Shown here: piece after piece, positions 1 through 8,715 of the stretch
Position numbering within the stretch: the stretch's first letter is position 1
Layout: each line of letters starts with the position of its first letter
Origin: Sphaerisporangium siamense
GTDB taxonomy: Bacteria; Actinomycetota; Actinomycetes; Streptosporangiales; Streptosporangiaceae
Direction: 5' to 3'
Assembly: GCF_014205275.1 (NCBI RefSeq)
Contig: NZ_JACHND010000001.1
Coordinates: forward strand, 7,192,001-7,256,000
Length of the DNA: 64,000 nucleotides
Program-made: the position numbers and the translations under genes
Notes under the pieces: generated by a model
The model's database searches: none
Told to the model about the DNA's origin: nothing
The model's input: only the letters and a program-made list of their open reading frames with translations

Positions 1-1
1 G

Positions 2-400
2 CCGTCGGGGTGGCTGTTCCCTCGCATGGCCGAGAAGGCCGACCGCGTCGGCGGAGTGGCCGTCGAGGCCGGGGCGCAGGTGCTGATCACGCCGTACGCC
101 ACCCACCGGCTGGACGAGTTCTGGGAGCGCCCGCTGGAGTTCGACCCCGAGCGCTTCGCGCCGGGCGCGCAGGAGCGCCGCCACCGCTATGCGTACTTCC
201 CCTTCGGCGGCGGCCCGCACCTGTGCCTCGGCAGGCCGCTGTTCGAGATGGCCGCGCCGCTGATCATCGCCGCCGTCCTGAGCCGCTTCCGCCCGATCCT
301 CCGCGGCGGCGGGCCCTTCACGCCCTTCCCCGCCGGGTCGCTGCGCCCGCGCCGGAAGGTGGAGCTGGTGCTCGTCCGCGCCCGGCGGGGCGCGGCGTGA
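2..400 (+). CDS. Cytochrome P450, C-terminal part (5' end outside window)
   Basis: Only the last ~132 codons are present; the reading frame is open to the left edge. The heme-ligand loop is clear: FPFGGGPHLCLG, with the cysteine as axial thiolate, and upstream the PERF-type meander (DPERFAP). The family are heme monooxygenases that hydroxylate or epoxidise small molecules with electrons from ferredoxin. The stop codon overlaps the GTG of the class I terpene synthase by 4 bases, so the three genes are almost certainly one operon, and the P450 probably oxidises the terpene made by the next two enzymes. The ExxR helix lies outside the window, so the subfamily cannot be judged. Confidence 0.93.
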   Translation, partial: PSGWLFPRMAEKADRVGGVAVEAGAQVLITPYATHRLDEFWERPLEFDPERFAPGAQERRHRYAYFPFGGGPHLCLGRPLFEMAAPLIIAAVLSRFRPILRGGGPFTPFPAGSLRPRRKVELVLVRARRGAA

Positions 401-1263
401 GCGCGGGCCTGGACGCGCTGGAGAGCGGGCGCGTCTGCGCGGTCGCCGGACGCTCCCAGCGGCACATGCAGCAGTGGGCGGCGGCCTATCCCTCGCTGTT
501 CTCGGCCCGGCCGTTCGACGCGGCGCTGCACGGCACCGTCTCGATGGCCATGGCCTTCAGCGGCCCGTGGTTCAGCGCGGAGGAGCTGGCGGCCACCAAC
601 AAGGCGTGCCTGTGGGCGTTCGCCCTGGACTGGCTGGTCGACTACGTCCACACCTCGCCCGGCCAGGTGCGCGAGCTGGTCGGGGCGTGCCTCGCGGTGG
701 CGGACGGCGCCGCGCCCGCCCTGGACGACGACCTCGCCCGCATGCTGGGGGACCTGCGCGCCGACCTGGCGGACGCCCCGGCGTTCCCCGAGCTGCGGGC
801 CGTCTGGCGCGAGGAGCTGGCGCGGATGCTCGGCGCGATGGCCCGGGAATGGGAGTGGAAGGCCGCCGGGGCCCGGCCGTCCCTGGAGGAGTACCTCGGC
901 AACGCCGACAACCACGGCTTCTGCTTCGTGTTCACCTGCCACTGGATCGCCACCGGCGGGCCGGGCGCGGCGCGGGACGCCGGCCGCGTGCTCCAGGCCG
1001 GCCGCGCCGTCCAGCGGGTGATGCGCCTGCTCAACGACCTCGGCTCCTACGAGCGCGACAAGAGCTGGGGAGACGTCAACGCCCTGCTCATCGGCGTGCC
1101 CCGCGAGACGGTCGCCCGGCGCGCCGCCGCGCTCACCGGCGAGGCCAGGGGCCTGATCGCCGGGCTGCGCGGCGGGCACGAGCGGCTGGCCGTCTATCTG
1201 GAGCGCCAGATGGACTTCTGCGCGGGCTTCTACGAGCTCGGCGAGTACTGGGGCCGCCTGTGA
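397..1263 (+). CDS. Class I terpene synthase
   Basis: 288 aa, typical for a single-domain bacterial class I synthase that ionises a prenyl diphosphate with a Mg cluster. The aspartate-rich motif is a relaxed DWLVD (D78, D82) instead of DDxxD, and the second metal motif is NDLGSYERD (N213, S217, D221), an NSE/DTE-type triad. The GTG start overlaps the P450 stop (GTGA) and its own stop overlaps the next GTG. Because the next gene is a class II cyclase, the likely substrate is a cyclic diphosphate such as a copalyl-type diphosphate made by that enzyme (labdane-type logic); a direct farnesyl or geranylgeranyl diphosphate substrate is not excluded. Product unknown. Confidence 0.85.
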   Translation: MSAGLDALESGRVCAVAGRSQRHMQQWAAAYPSLFSARPFDAALHGTVSMAMAFSGPWFSAEELAATNKACLWAFALDWLVDYVHTSPGQVRELVGACLAVADGAAPALDDDLARMLGDLRADLADAPAFPELRAVWREELARMLGAMAREWEWKAAGARPSLEEYLGNADNHGFCFVFTCHWIATGGPGAARDAGRVLQAGRAVQRVMRLLNDLGSYERDKSWGDVNALLIGVPRETVARRAAALTGEARGLIAGLRGGHERLAVYLERQMDFCAGFYELGEYWGRL

Positions 1264-2870
1264 GCGGTCCCGACCTCGCCTTCGCCGCGCGCGGGGGCGA
1301 GGTCGGCGTGCGCGACGCCGAGCGCCTGGTCGCCGGGCTCGCCGGGCGGCCGTGGGGCGACGTCACCGTCTCGGTGTACGAGACCGGGCGCGTGGTCGCG
1401 CTGGCCCCGTGGCTGGCCGGGCACGCCGAGCGGATCGTGTACCTGACGGCGGCGCAGCGGGAGGACGGCGCCTGGGGCGTCCACGACGACTACAGCCTGG
1501 TCCCCACGCTGAGCGCCACCGAGGCGCTGCTCGCCGAGCTGGCGCGCGGCGCCCCCGAAGGGCTGGGCGAGCGGGTCGCCACCGCCGCCGCGCGCGGGCT
1601 GCGCGCGCTGTCCGCCCGCCGCACGTCCTCTTCCGCCGCCCCGGACATGCCGGCGCGCGAGCTGATCGTGGCGTACCTGACCGAGGCGATCGGGCGGCGC
1701 CTGCACGAGCTCGGCGGGCGGGCGCGGGACCTGTCCGGCGGGCACGGCGTGGAGGGCGTCGCGCTGCCCCCGCCGGACCGCGCGGGCGTGGCCAAGCTGG
1801 CCGGGATCCGGGCCGCGCTGCGGTCCGGCGCCCGGCCGCCCGAGAAGCTGACGCACGCCCTGGAGGTCGGCGGCGAGGCGGCGGCAGGAGCCAGAGGCGT
1901 GGAGCTCACGCCGTCCGGGACGATCGGGGCCTCGCCCGCCGCCACCGCCGCGTGGCTCGGCGCGCGGACCGTGCCGGGGCCCGGCCATCCGGCCCGCCGG
2001 TACCTGGAGACGGTGGCGGGGCTGCACGGCGGGCCGGTGCCGTGCGCGCTGCCCATCACCGTGTTCGAGCGGGGATGGGCGCTGGCCACGCTGGCGCGGG
2101 CGGGCGTGCCGCTGCGCGTGCCGCCCGCGCTCACGGCCAGTCTGCGCCCGGCCGCGCGGCCCGGAGGGGTCGCCGCCGGGCCGGGGCTGCCCGCCGACGC
2201 CGACACGACCTCCGTCGCCCTGTACGCGCTGGCCCTGCTCGGCGTCCGCGTGGAGCCCGCCGCCCTGTGGGACTACCGGGCGGACGAGCACTTCGTGACC
2301 TGGCGCGGCGAGGAGGGGGTCTCCACGACGGTCAACGCGCACGTCCTGGACTGCCTCCACGCCTACGCGGCGGGCCGCGGGGGCGCGCCCGGCCGGTACG
2401 CGACCGCGGCGGGCGAGGTGGCGCGGTGGCTGCGCGAGCGGCAGCGGGCCGACGGGAGCTGGACCGACCGGTGGCACGCCTCGCCGTACTACGCCACGAT
2501 GTGCTGCGCCCTGGCGCTCGACGGCCGCCGCGACTCGGCGGGGGCGGTGCGGCGCGCGGTCTGGTGGCTGCTGTCGGCGCAGCGCGGGGACGGCTCCTGG
2601 GGCGTGTGGAGCGGCACGGCCGAGGAGACGGCGTACGCCATGCAGGTCCTGCTGCTGTGCGGGACGGCCGGCGACGAGGCCGCGCGGCACCGGGCGTGCG
2701 CGCGGGGCCGGGCCTTCCTGCGGGACACGGGCGGGCGCGCGGGCGGTCCGCCCATGCCCGCGATGTGGCACGACAAGGACCTGTACGCGCCGCGCGCCGT
2801 CGTCCGCGCCGCGGTGACGGCGGCCCTGCACCTGGCCTCCCGCGGCACGGAGGTATCCCTACTTACCTGA
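1260..2870 (+). CDS. Class II terpene cyclase (diterpene/sesquiterpene diphosphate cyclase type)
   Basis: 536 aa, the size of bacterial two-domain (beta-gamma) class II cyclases, which protonate a terminal double bond of a prenyl diphosphate and cyclise it without ionising the diphosphate. QW-type repeats are visible (QREDGAW near residue 66, RQRADGSW and QRGDGSW near the C terminus). The catalytic motif is DADTT at 313-317: the general-acid aspartate position (D315) is kept but the last D of the usual DxDD is T. GTG start overlaps the previous stop. With the class I synthase and P450 this makes a labdane-like terpenoid pathway; substrate chain length cannot be read from the sequence. No prenyltransferase gene is in the window; it may lie to the left. 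Confidence 0.85.
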   Translation: MSGPDLAFAARGGEVGVRDAERLVAGLAGRPWGDVTVSVYETGRVVALAPWLAGHAERIVYLTAAQREDGAWGVHDDYSLVPTLSATEALLAELARGAPEGLGERVATAAARGLRALSARRTSSSAAPDMPARELIVAYLTEAIGRRLHELGGRARDLSGGHGVEGVALPPPDRAGVAKLAGIRAALRSGARPPEKLTHALEVGGEAAAGARGVELTPSGTIGASPAATAAWLGARTVPGPGHPARRYLETVAGLHGGPVPCALPITVFERGWALATLARAGVPLRVPPALTASLRPAARPGGVAAGPGLPADADTTSVALYALALLGVRVEPAALWDYRADEHFVTWRGEEGVSTTVNAHVLDCLHAYAAGRGGAPGRYATAAGEVARWLRERQRADGSWTDRWHASPYYATMCCALALDGRRDSAGAVRRAVWWLLSAQRGDGSWGVWSGTAEETAYAMQVLLLCGTAGDEAARHRACARGRAFLRDTGGRAGGPPMPAMWHDKDLYAPRAVVRAAVTAALHLASRGTEVSLLT

Positions 2871-2919
2871 CAAAAGGGACGAAAGACGCAATACTTCACT
2901 ATAGAAAACCTTCCTAACT

Positions 2920-2950
2920 AACCCCCTGACAATCTTGACTTCAGGGGGTT
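2920..2950. terminator. Hairpin after the terpene genes
   Basis: A perfect 10-bp inverted repeat (AACCCCCTGA / TCAGGGGGTT) with an 11-nt loop lies 50 bp after the class II cyclase stop, in a short A/T-rich stretch. There is no long T run, only CTAGTCCGTTTT after it. Best read as a terminator separating the terpenoid operon from the conservon; an operator is possible. Confidence 0.6.
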
Positions 2951-3110
2951 CTAGTCCGTTTTCGCCCGTGCTAGGGTGCCTGCGGGCAAGAAGGTGGAAT
3001 TGCACCTGCCAAGTGGTACGGCGGCCAGCGAACGAGCAAGCCGCTCATATGCCGATATCATTCGCCGTGAACCGCACCGAGGCTTCCTGACTTTGGCCAG
3101 GGATGGAGTT

Positions 3111-5600
3111 ATGCGCTTCCAGAATCCGCGGGTCCGGACCAAGGTCACGGCGCTCCTGTTATCCCTCGCGGCGCTCTGGGCCTTCGCGGCCTGGGTGACG
3201 CTGCGGGAAGGACTCAACCTTCTGTGGGTCTCGACGCTGGACACGAACGTGTCCCAGCCCGCCGAGCGGCTGATCACCGAGCTGCAGCGCGAGCGCCTGT
3301 TCACCGCGGCGGTCCAGGCGGAGCCCTCCTCCCCTGACCAGCGCAGGAACGCCCTGGCCCCCCAGCGGGCGCGGACGCTGGAGGCGGGCGCCACCTTCCA
3401 CCGGCTCGTCGGCGACGACGGCGTCCGGCGCGCGGCCGGCGCGGTGGTGATCCAGCGGATCGAGGCGGCCGACCGCTCGCTCCAGCGCCTCGTCCCCCTG
3501 CGCAAGAAGATCGACGCGGGTGAGCTCGACCGCCACGCGGCCGGCGACGCCTTCACCCAGGTCATCGAGTCCATCTACAACATCTACGACGGGCTGGCCG
3601 GCCTGGACGACCAGGACTTCGCGCGGGACACCCGCACCCTGGTCGCGATGGCGCGGGCCAAGGAACTGCTGTCGCAGGAGAACGCGTTCGTCGTGGGCGC
3701 GCTGACCTCCGGCGGCCTCGGCCCCAACGACCGGATCAAGTTCACCCAGCTCGTCGGCGCCCAGCGGTACTCCCTGGACGGCGCCTCCGCCGACCTGCCC
3801 GCCGCCGCGCACGCCGCCTACGAACGGCTGGCCGCCGGAGACACCTTCGGGCGCCTCCGCGCGCTGGAGGACCAGCTCGTCCGCGTCCCCCCGGACGGCG
3901 CCCGGTCCTTCCTGCCCGTCGCGTCGTGGCGGTCCTCCGCCGACGCCCTGATCGCCGAGCTGGACCGGCTCGTCGAGGACGCGGGCGACGCGCTGGTCGA
4001 CCGCGCGACGCCCCTGGCCACGGCCGTCGTCATCCGCCTGGTGCTGGCGGGCGGGCTCGGCCTCTTCGCGGTCATCGCCTCGATCGTCCTCGCCATCACC
4101 ACCGCCCGCACCCTGGTGCGCCGGCTGGAGGAGCTGCGCACCGCCGCCCTGGAGCTGGCCGGGCGCAGGCTGCCCGGCCTGGTCGAGCGGCTCGGCCGCG
4201 GCGACGAGGTGGACGTGACCGCGGAGGCCCCGCCGCTGGCGGTCGGCAACGACGCCATCGGGCAGGTGAGCCAGGCGTTCAACAGCGTGCAGGAGACGGC
4301 CATCCGCGTCGCGGTGCAGCAGGCCGAGCTGCGGCGCAGCTACCGGGGCATCCTGCTCAGCCTGGCCCGCCGCACCCAGTCGCTGGTCCACCGGCAGCTC
4401 ACCGTCCTGGACGCCATGGAGCGGCGCGAGACCGAGCCGGAGGAACTGGCCGACCTGTTCCGCGTCGACCACCTGGCCACCCGCATGCGGCGCAACGCCG
4501 AGAACCTCATCGTGCTGTCCGGCGCCTCCCCCGGCCGCGCCTGGCGCCGGTCGGTGCCGATGGTGGACGTCGTGCGCGGCGCGCTGGCCGAGGTCGAGGA
4601 CTACACCCAGGTCACGCTCATGCCCATGGGAGAGGCCGAGCTGGCCGGCCGCGCGATCGGCGACGTCATCCACCTGCTCGCCGAGCTCATCGAGAACGCC
4701 GTCTCCTTCTCTCCCCCGTACGCGTCGGTGCAGGTCAGCGGCCAGGAAGTCGCCAAGGGCTACGTCGTCGAGATTGAGGACCGCGGCCTCGGCATGAGCC
4801 CGGAGGACCTGGCGGACGCCAACCAGCGCATCGCCGACCCGCCGGAGTTCAAGCTGACCGGCACGCCGCGCCTCGGCCTGTTCGTCGTCAGCCGCCTGGC
4901 CTCCCGCCACAACATCAAGGTCACGCTGAAGGCGTCCCCGTACGGCGGCACGACGGTGGTGGTGCTGATCCCGCGCGAGCTCATCGACGGCGACGCCGAC
5001 CTCGACCCCGGCATGGAGCCCATGACCGAACCCACGACCGACTCCCCCGCCGACGCCACTCCCGGGCCCTTGACCGGACCCGTGGCCGGCGACGCCCTGC
5101 CGTCCCCAGCCGCCGGCGTGCCGCCCCAGGGATCGCACCACCTCCGCGAGGACCTCCCCCGGCCGCCCTCCCCCGCTCCCCGCGACCTCTCCGATCTCCC
5201 CCTCGCCGAGGCCCCGGACCTCGCGCCGTACGTCCCCGGTCCGGCCCTGCCGACGCGCAGCCGTGGCGGCAGGATGGCGGCGCACGACGGCCCGCCCCCG
5301 AACGCCGCCCCCGGCCCGCGCCACGCGGAGCCGCGCGCCACGGCCGCCGCCGACGAGGCCGCGCCCGCCTTCACGCCCTCGGGCCTGCCCCGCCGCGTCG
5401 CCCAGGCGCACCTCGCGCCCGGGTTGCGGCAGGATCCGGCCGCGCCCTCCCCCGGCCAGGAGGAGGATGACCACTTCTCGCCGGAGGAGATCCGCCGGCT
5501 GATGGGCTCGTTCCAGAGCGGCACCGAGCGCGGGCGCTCGGAGGCGGCGGGGCTGCCAGGAAGAGAACACCGTGATCCGGTAACAGAGGACGGCGAGTGA
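3111..5600 (+). CDS. cvnA: Conservon sensor kinase-like protein CvnA (nitrate/nitrite-sensing-like ectodomain)
   Basis: 829 aa. Chosen ATG has a GGATGGAG Shine-Dalgarno; an upstream in-frame start at 2976 is unlikely. Transmembrane segments near residues 12-35 and 303-332 flank an extracytoplasmic NIT-like domain. The cytoplasmic part has a HATPase_c domain with N-box (LIENAVSFSPP, about 525), G-box (GLGMSP, about 560) and a second glycine segment (PRLGLFVVSRLA, about 586), followed by a long Pro-rich tail of ~200 residues. In conservons CvnA acts with CvnB-D as a membrane-bound G-protein-like signalling complex; no phospho-acceptor target gene is nearby. Codon 17 is TTA, rare in this DNA, so translation may depend on a bldA-type tRNA. 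Confidence 0.9.
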   Translation: MRFQNPRVRTKVTALLLSLAALWAFAAWVTLREGLNLLWVSTLDTNVSQPAERLITELQRERLFTAAVQAEPSSPDQRRNALAPQRARTLEAGATFHRLVGDDGVRRAAGAVVIQRIEAADRSLQRLVPLRKKIDAGELDRHAAGDAFTQVIESIYNIYDGLAGLDDQDFARDTRTLVAMARAKELLSQENAFVVGALTSGGLGPNDRIKFTQLVGAQRYSLDGASADLPAAAHAAYERLAAGDTFGRLRALEDQLVRVPPDGARSFLPVASWRSSADALIAELDRLVEDAGDALVDRATPLATAVVIRLVLAGGLGLFAVIASIVLAITTARTLVRRLEELRTAALELAGRRLPGLVERLGRGDEVDVTAEAPPLAVGNDAIGQVSQAFNSVQETAIRVAVQQAELRRSYRGILLSLARRTQSLVHRQLTVLDAMERRETEPEELADLFRVDHLATRMRRNAENLIVLSGASPGRAWRRSVPMVDVVRGALAEVEDYTQVTLMPMGEAELAGRAIGDVIHLLAELIENAVSFSPPYASVQVSGQEVAKGYVVEIEDRGLGMSPEDLADANQRIADPPEFKLTGTPRLGLFVVSRLASRHNIKVTLKASPYGGTTVVVLIPRELIDGDADLDPGMEPMTEPTTDSPADATPGPLTGPVAGDALPSPAAGVPPQGSHHLREDLPRPPSPAPRDLSDLPLAEAPDLAPYVPGPALPTRSRGGRMAAHDGPPPNAAPGPRHAEPRATAAADEAAPAFTPSGLPRRVAQAHLAPGLRQDPAAPSPGQEEDDHFSPEEIRRLMGSFQSGTERGRSEAAGLPGREHRDPVTEDGE

Positions 5601-6040
5601 TGCAACGGACGAGTTCCCCCGCCGATCTGACCTGGTTGCTCGACGACCTGGTCCATCGGGTGAGGGAGGCCGAGCACGGGATCGTCCTGTCCACCGACGG
5701 TCTGCTCCTCGCGGCGTCGCGAGGGCTGAGCCGGCCCGACGCCGAACACCTGTCCGCCGTCGCGGCGGGCGTCCAGAGCCTCGCCCAGGGAGCCAGCGAG
5801 CGCTTCCAGGGCGGCGCCGTGCGCCAGACCATCATCGCCATGAGGTCGGCGTATCTGGTGGTCACCGTGGCGGGCGAGGGCGCCTGCCTCGCGGTGCTGG
5901 CCGCGCAGGACGCCGACGTGGGCCTGGTGGCCTACGAGATGGCCATGCTGGTGGCGCGCGTCGGCCAGTACCTGACCTCACCCGCACGAACGGAGACCCT
6001 TCCCCCGAGGAATCCCCCTAGGAACGAGGACGCCTTATGA
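5600..6040 (+). CDS. cvnB: Roadblock/LC7 protein CvnB
   Basis: 146 aa roadblock/LC7 fold protein, start ATG sharing one base with the cvnA stop (a GTG three bases earlier is the alternative). The pattern GIVLSTDGLLLAASRGL followed by the AGVQSLAQGAS helix is typical of the actinobacterial conservon roadblock proteins, which regulate the small GTPase CvnD, by analogy to MglB. Overlaps cvnC by 4 bases, so translation is coupled. Confidence 0.92.
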   Translation: MQRTSSPADLTWLLDDLVHRVREAEHGIVLSTDGLLLAASRGLSRPDAEHLSAVAAGVQSLAQGASERFQGGAVRQTIIAMRSAYLVVTVAGEGACLAVLAAQDADVGLVAYEMAMLVARVGQYLTSPARTETLPPRNPPRNEDAL

Positions 6041-6426
6041 CGAGCCTCTCCGACGACCCCGCGGACGAGCAGTGGCTCGACGACGAGGCCGGACGCATCG
6101 TCCGCCCGTACGTGATGACACGCGGCCGCACGGAGCCCAGCCGGGGCAAGATCGACCTGATCACCCTCGTGGTGACCATCAACCCGGTGATCACGGCCGA
6201 GCCCGGGCTCGGCCCCGAGCACCACACCATCGTCAAGCTCTGCGACAGGCCGTTGTCGGTCGCCGAGATCGCCGCTCACCTCGACCTCCCGGCCGGCACC
6301 GTGCGCGTCCTGCTCGGCGACCTCGTCGACAGGGGCTTCGTGGCCATCCAGGAGCCCGCGCGGGAGACCGACGTTCTGGACCTGGAAACCTACAAGGCGG
6401 TGCTCAATGGACTACGGACGCTCTAG
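6037..6426 (+). CDS. cvnC: DUF742 protein CvnC
   Basis: 129 aa DUF742 protein with the typical RPYVMTRGRT opening and a winged-helix-like C-terminal half (SVAEIAAHLDLPAGTVRVLLGDLVDRG would form a helix-turn-helix; residues about 70-95). Third gene of the conservon; ATG overlaps the cvnB stop and its own 3' end overlaps cvnD by 20 bp. Biochemical role of DUF742 is not established. Confidence 0.92.
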   Translation: MTSLSDDPADEQWLDDEAGRIVRPYVMTRGRTEPSRGKIDLITLVVTINPVITAEPGLGPEHHTIVKLCDRPLSVAEIAAHLDLPAGTVRVLLGDLVDRGFVAIQEPARETDVLDLETYKAVLNGLRTL

Positions 6427-7021
6427 CCGCGACGTCGGCCGGGCGAAGCTGCCCACCGCGATCAAGATACTCATCGCGGGCGGGTTCGGGGTCGGGAAGA
6501 CCACCATGGTCGGTTCGGTGTCGGAGACCAGGCCGCTGCGCACCGAGGAGATGCTCACCGACCGGGGCGTCGGCGTCGACGACCTGGCCGGCGTCGAGGA
6601 CAAGAAGACCACGACGGTCGCGATGGACTTCGGCCGCATCTCGATCGGCGAGGACCACGTGCTGTACCTGTTCGGCACGCCCGGGCAGGAGCGGTTCTGG
6701 TTCGTGTGGGACGAGCTGGCCCTCGGCGCGATGGGCGCGGTCGTGATCGCCGACACCCGGCGGCTGGCCGACTGCTTCCCCTCGGTGGACTACTTCGAGC
6801 GCCGCGGCACGCCGTTCATCGTCGCGGTCAACTGCTTCGAGGGCGCCAGGCGCTACGACCTGGAGGAGATCCGCATGGCCGTCGACCTCGGCCCGGAGAC
6901 CCCGGTCGTGCTCTGCGACGCCCGGCGGCGCGAGTCCAGCAAGAACGTGCTGGTCACACTCGTGGAGCACGCCATGCAGGCCCGGACGCGGCGCTCCGCG
7001 CAGGAGCCCGCGACCCGCTGA
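6407..7021 (+). CDS. cvnD: Conservon small GTPase CvnD
   Basis: 204 aa Ras-like GTPase. Walker A GGFGVGKTT (25-33), switch region TTVAMDFG, G3 as FGTPGQERF, and an atypical G4 (VAVNCFEGA) that lacks the canonical NKxD, as is usual for the conservon GTPases. Expected to cycle GTP/GDP under CvnB and to pass the CvnA signal on. Last gene of the cvn operon; no P450 or other conservon-associated effector follows, the next gene is on the opposite strand. Confidence 0.93.
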   Translation: MDYGRSSRDVGRAKLPTAIKILIAGGFGVGKTTMVGSVSETRPLRTEEMLTDRGVGVDDLAGVEDKKTTTVAMDFGRISIGEDHVLYLFGTPGQERFWFVWDELALGAMGAVVIADTRRLADCFPSVDYFERRGTPFIVAVNCFEGARRYDLEEIRMAVDLGPETPVVLCDARRRESSKNVLVTLVEHAMQARTRRSAQEPATR

Positions 7022-7049
7022 CGGCACCCCGCCGGCGTCCGTTCCGTCC

Positions 7050-7520
7050 TCAGGCCCGCTCGCCTTCGAGGGCGCGGGCGAGGGACGCGAGCTCGGGGAC
7101 GCCGGCGGCGGCCGTCAGGCTCTCGGCGAGCACCGTGTCATGCGTGGGGCGCGCGGCGGCGAGGAGCGCGCGGCCCGCCTCGGTGACCTCGGTGTAGATG
7201 CCGCGGCGGTCGGTCGGGCACAGGTAGCGGCCGAGCAGGCCGCGGTTCTCCAGCCGGGTGACCAGTCTCGTGGTCGCGCTCTGGCTGAGCACGATCGCGC
7301 ACGCGAGCTGCTGCATGCGCAGATGGTGCTCGTCCTGACGGCTGAGCACGTCGAGAACGGCGTACTCGACCACCGACAGGTCGTGCTCGCGTTGCAGGGC
7401 CCTCTCCAGCGCGTCCTCGATGCGGGAGTGGAGCGCCGCGAGCCTGCGCCAGCCCTGCGCGCGGGACTCCGCGGCCTCCTCGGCGCCGTGGGCCGCGGGG
7501 GCCTCATCGGGGAGCGACAT
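7050..7520 (-). CDS. MarR-family transcriptional regulator
   Basis: 156 aa winged-helix dimer typical of MarR: DLSVVEYAVLDVLS, a recognition helix around LSQSATTRLVTRLENRGLL, and the wing CPTDRRGIYTEVTEAG. ATG chosen because a GGAGG lies 5 nt upstream on the minus strand; a longer frame to 7589 would run through the likely promoter. Divergent from the SDR gene, so it probably represses itself and the SDR in response to a small phenolic or similar ligand (inference from family behaviour). Confidence 0.9.
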   Translation of the reverse strand: MSLPDEAPAAHGAEEAAESRAQGWRRLAALHSRIEDALERALQREHDLSVVEYAVLDVLSRQDEHHLRMQQLACAIVLSQSATTRLVTRLENRGLLGRYLCPTDRRGIYTEVTEAGRALLAAARPTHDTVLAESLTAAAGVPELASLARALEGERA

Positions 7521-7585
7521 GACGGCCTCCAGATCGAGACATGACATGCCGCATCCTACCGGACAAGCGCCCCTATACCGCGCTT

Positions 7586-7608
7586 GCAATTACCCGCGTG
7601 CGCAATTA
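7586..7608. promoter_or_regulatory. Candidate operator in marR/SDR divergent region
   Basis: The 7-bp sequence GCAATTA occurs twice, 16 bp apart, inside TTGCAATTA and GCGCAATTATTG in an otherwise GC-rich 134-bp divergent region. The repeat is direct, and TTGC/GCAA also forms a short inverted pair. Binding by the MarR protein is inference. Confidence 0.35.
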
Positions 7609-7654
7609 TTGTCGGCGGTCGATGAAGGCTCGCGCAACCGTCTGGAGTCATGGC

Positions 7655-8449
7655 ATGCAGATCGACCTCAAAGGCCGCACGGCGCTGGTGACCGGCTCCA
7701 GCGCGGGCATCGGCCACGCCATCGCCACCTCTCTCGCCCGCGCCGGCGCCCGCGTGCTCGTCAACGGGCGCGACGAGGTCCGCGCGCGCGAGGCCGCCGC
7801 CCACATCACCGAGCTCACCGGCAACCAGCACGTCCACGCCCTCGTCGCCGACGTCGCCACGGCGCACGGCGCGAACGTCATCACCGCCGCCGAGTCCGAG
7901 GTCGACATCCTCGTCAACAACGCGGGCGTCTTCGCGCCCGCCCCGGTGTTCGAGGTCAGCGACGGGGAGTGGCGGCGGTACTTCGAGGTCAACGTGCTCA
8001 GCGGCATCCGGCTCGCCCGCCACTACATCCCCCACATGACCGCCAAGGGCTGGGGGCGCGTCGTGTTCATCAGCAGCGACTCCGCCGTGCTCCCCCCGAC
8101 CGAGATGGTCCACTACGGCATGACCAAGACGGCCCAGCTCGCCGTGTCCCGCGGCATGGCCCAGGCCGTCGCCGGCACCGGCGTCACCGTCAACTCCGTC
8201 CTCGCGGGCCCCACCCTCACGCCCGGCGTCGAGCAGTTCATCACCAGCCTGATCGGCGAGGACGTCCCCTTCCACGAGGCCGAGCGCCGTTTCATCACCG
8301 AGGAGCGCCCGACCTCCCTCATCCGCAGGCTCATCCGGCCCGAAGAGATCGCCAACCTGGTCCTGTACCTGAGCTCCGACCACTCCTCCGCCACGACGGG
8401 CGGGGCCCTGCGCGTCGACGGCGGCGTGATCCCGACCCTGATCCCATGA
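7655..8449 (+). CDS. Short-chain dehydrogenase/reductase
   Basis: 264 aa classical SDR. Rossmann dinucleotide motif TGSSAGIG (13-20), NNAG (88-91), catalytic Ser in FISSDSA (about 141), and Tyr154-xxx-Lys158 (YGMTK). C-terminal GGALRVDGGVIP is the usual end of the fold. Interconverts an alcohol and a ketone with NAD(P)H; substrate unknown. Starts opposite the marR gene with 134 bp between starts. ATG chosen to match the normal N terminus (MQIDLKGRTALVTG); upstream codons are promoter. Confidence 0.92.
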   Translation: MQIDLKGRTALVTGSSAGIGHAIATSLARAGARVLVNGRDEVRAREAAAHITELTGNQHVHALVADVATAHGANVITAAESEVDILVNNAGVFAPAPVFEVSDGEWRRYFEVNVLSGIRLARHYIPHMTAKGWGRVVFISSDSAVLPPTEMVHYGMTKTAQLAVSRGMAQAVAGTGVTVNSVLAGPTLTPGVEQFITSLIGEDVPFHEAERRFITEERPTSLIRRLIRPEEIANLVLYLSSDHSSATTGGALRVDGGVIPTLIP

Positions 8450-8715
8450 CCCGGCCTTCGGCGTCGCACCACCCGGCCGTCCGCCACCGCAGGGGCGGAG
8501 CGACCCCGATTTGGACGGAGCCTTCCACATTCGTTGTCCGGCCTTTGCGGCAAGCTCCCCCGATGTGCTGGCCGTTACCACCGTACGGTCATATTGTCCT
8601 CTTGTGGGCGATTTGCGGCATTCATGGTGCGAGGCCGAGCCAGACGACGGCTCCGGCCCGGCACACCGGTTCCGCACGCCCGCCCACCACGCCGCCGGCT
8701 CCGACGGAGATCCCG

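Noticed and set aside
187-1179. Long minus-strand frame opposite the terpene genes
   Set aside because: High-GC shadow frame: composition is Arg/Gly/Ala rich with no family signature, while the plus strand has clear motifs.
3159-5570. 803-codon minus-strand frame opposite cvnA
   Set aside because: Antisense shadow of the conserved HATPase-bearing gene; no domain recognised.
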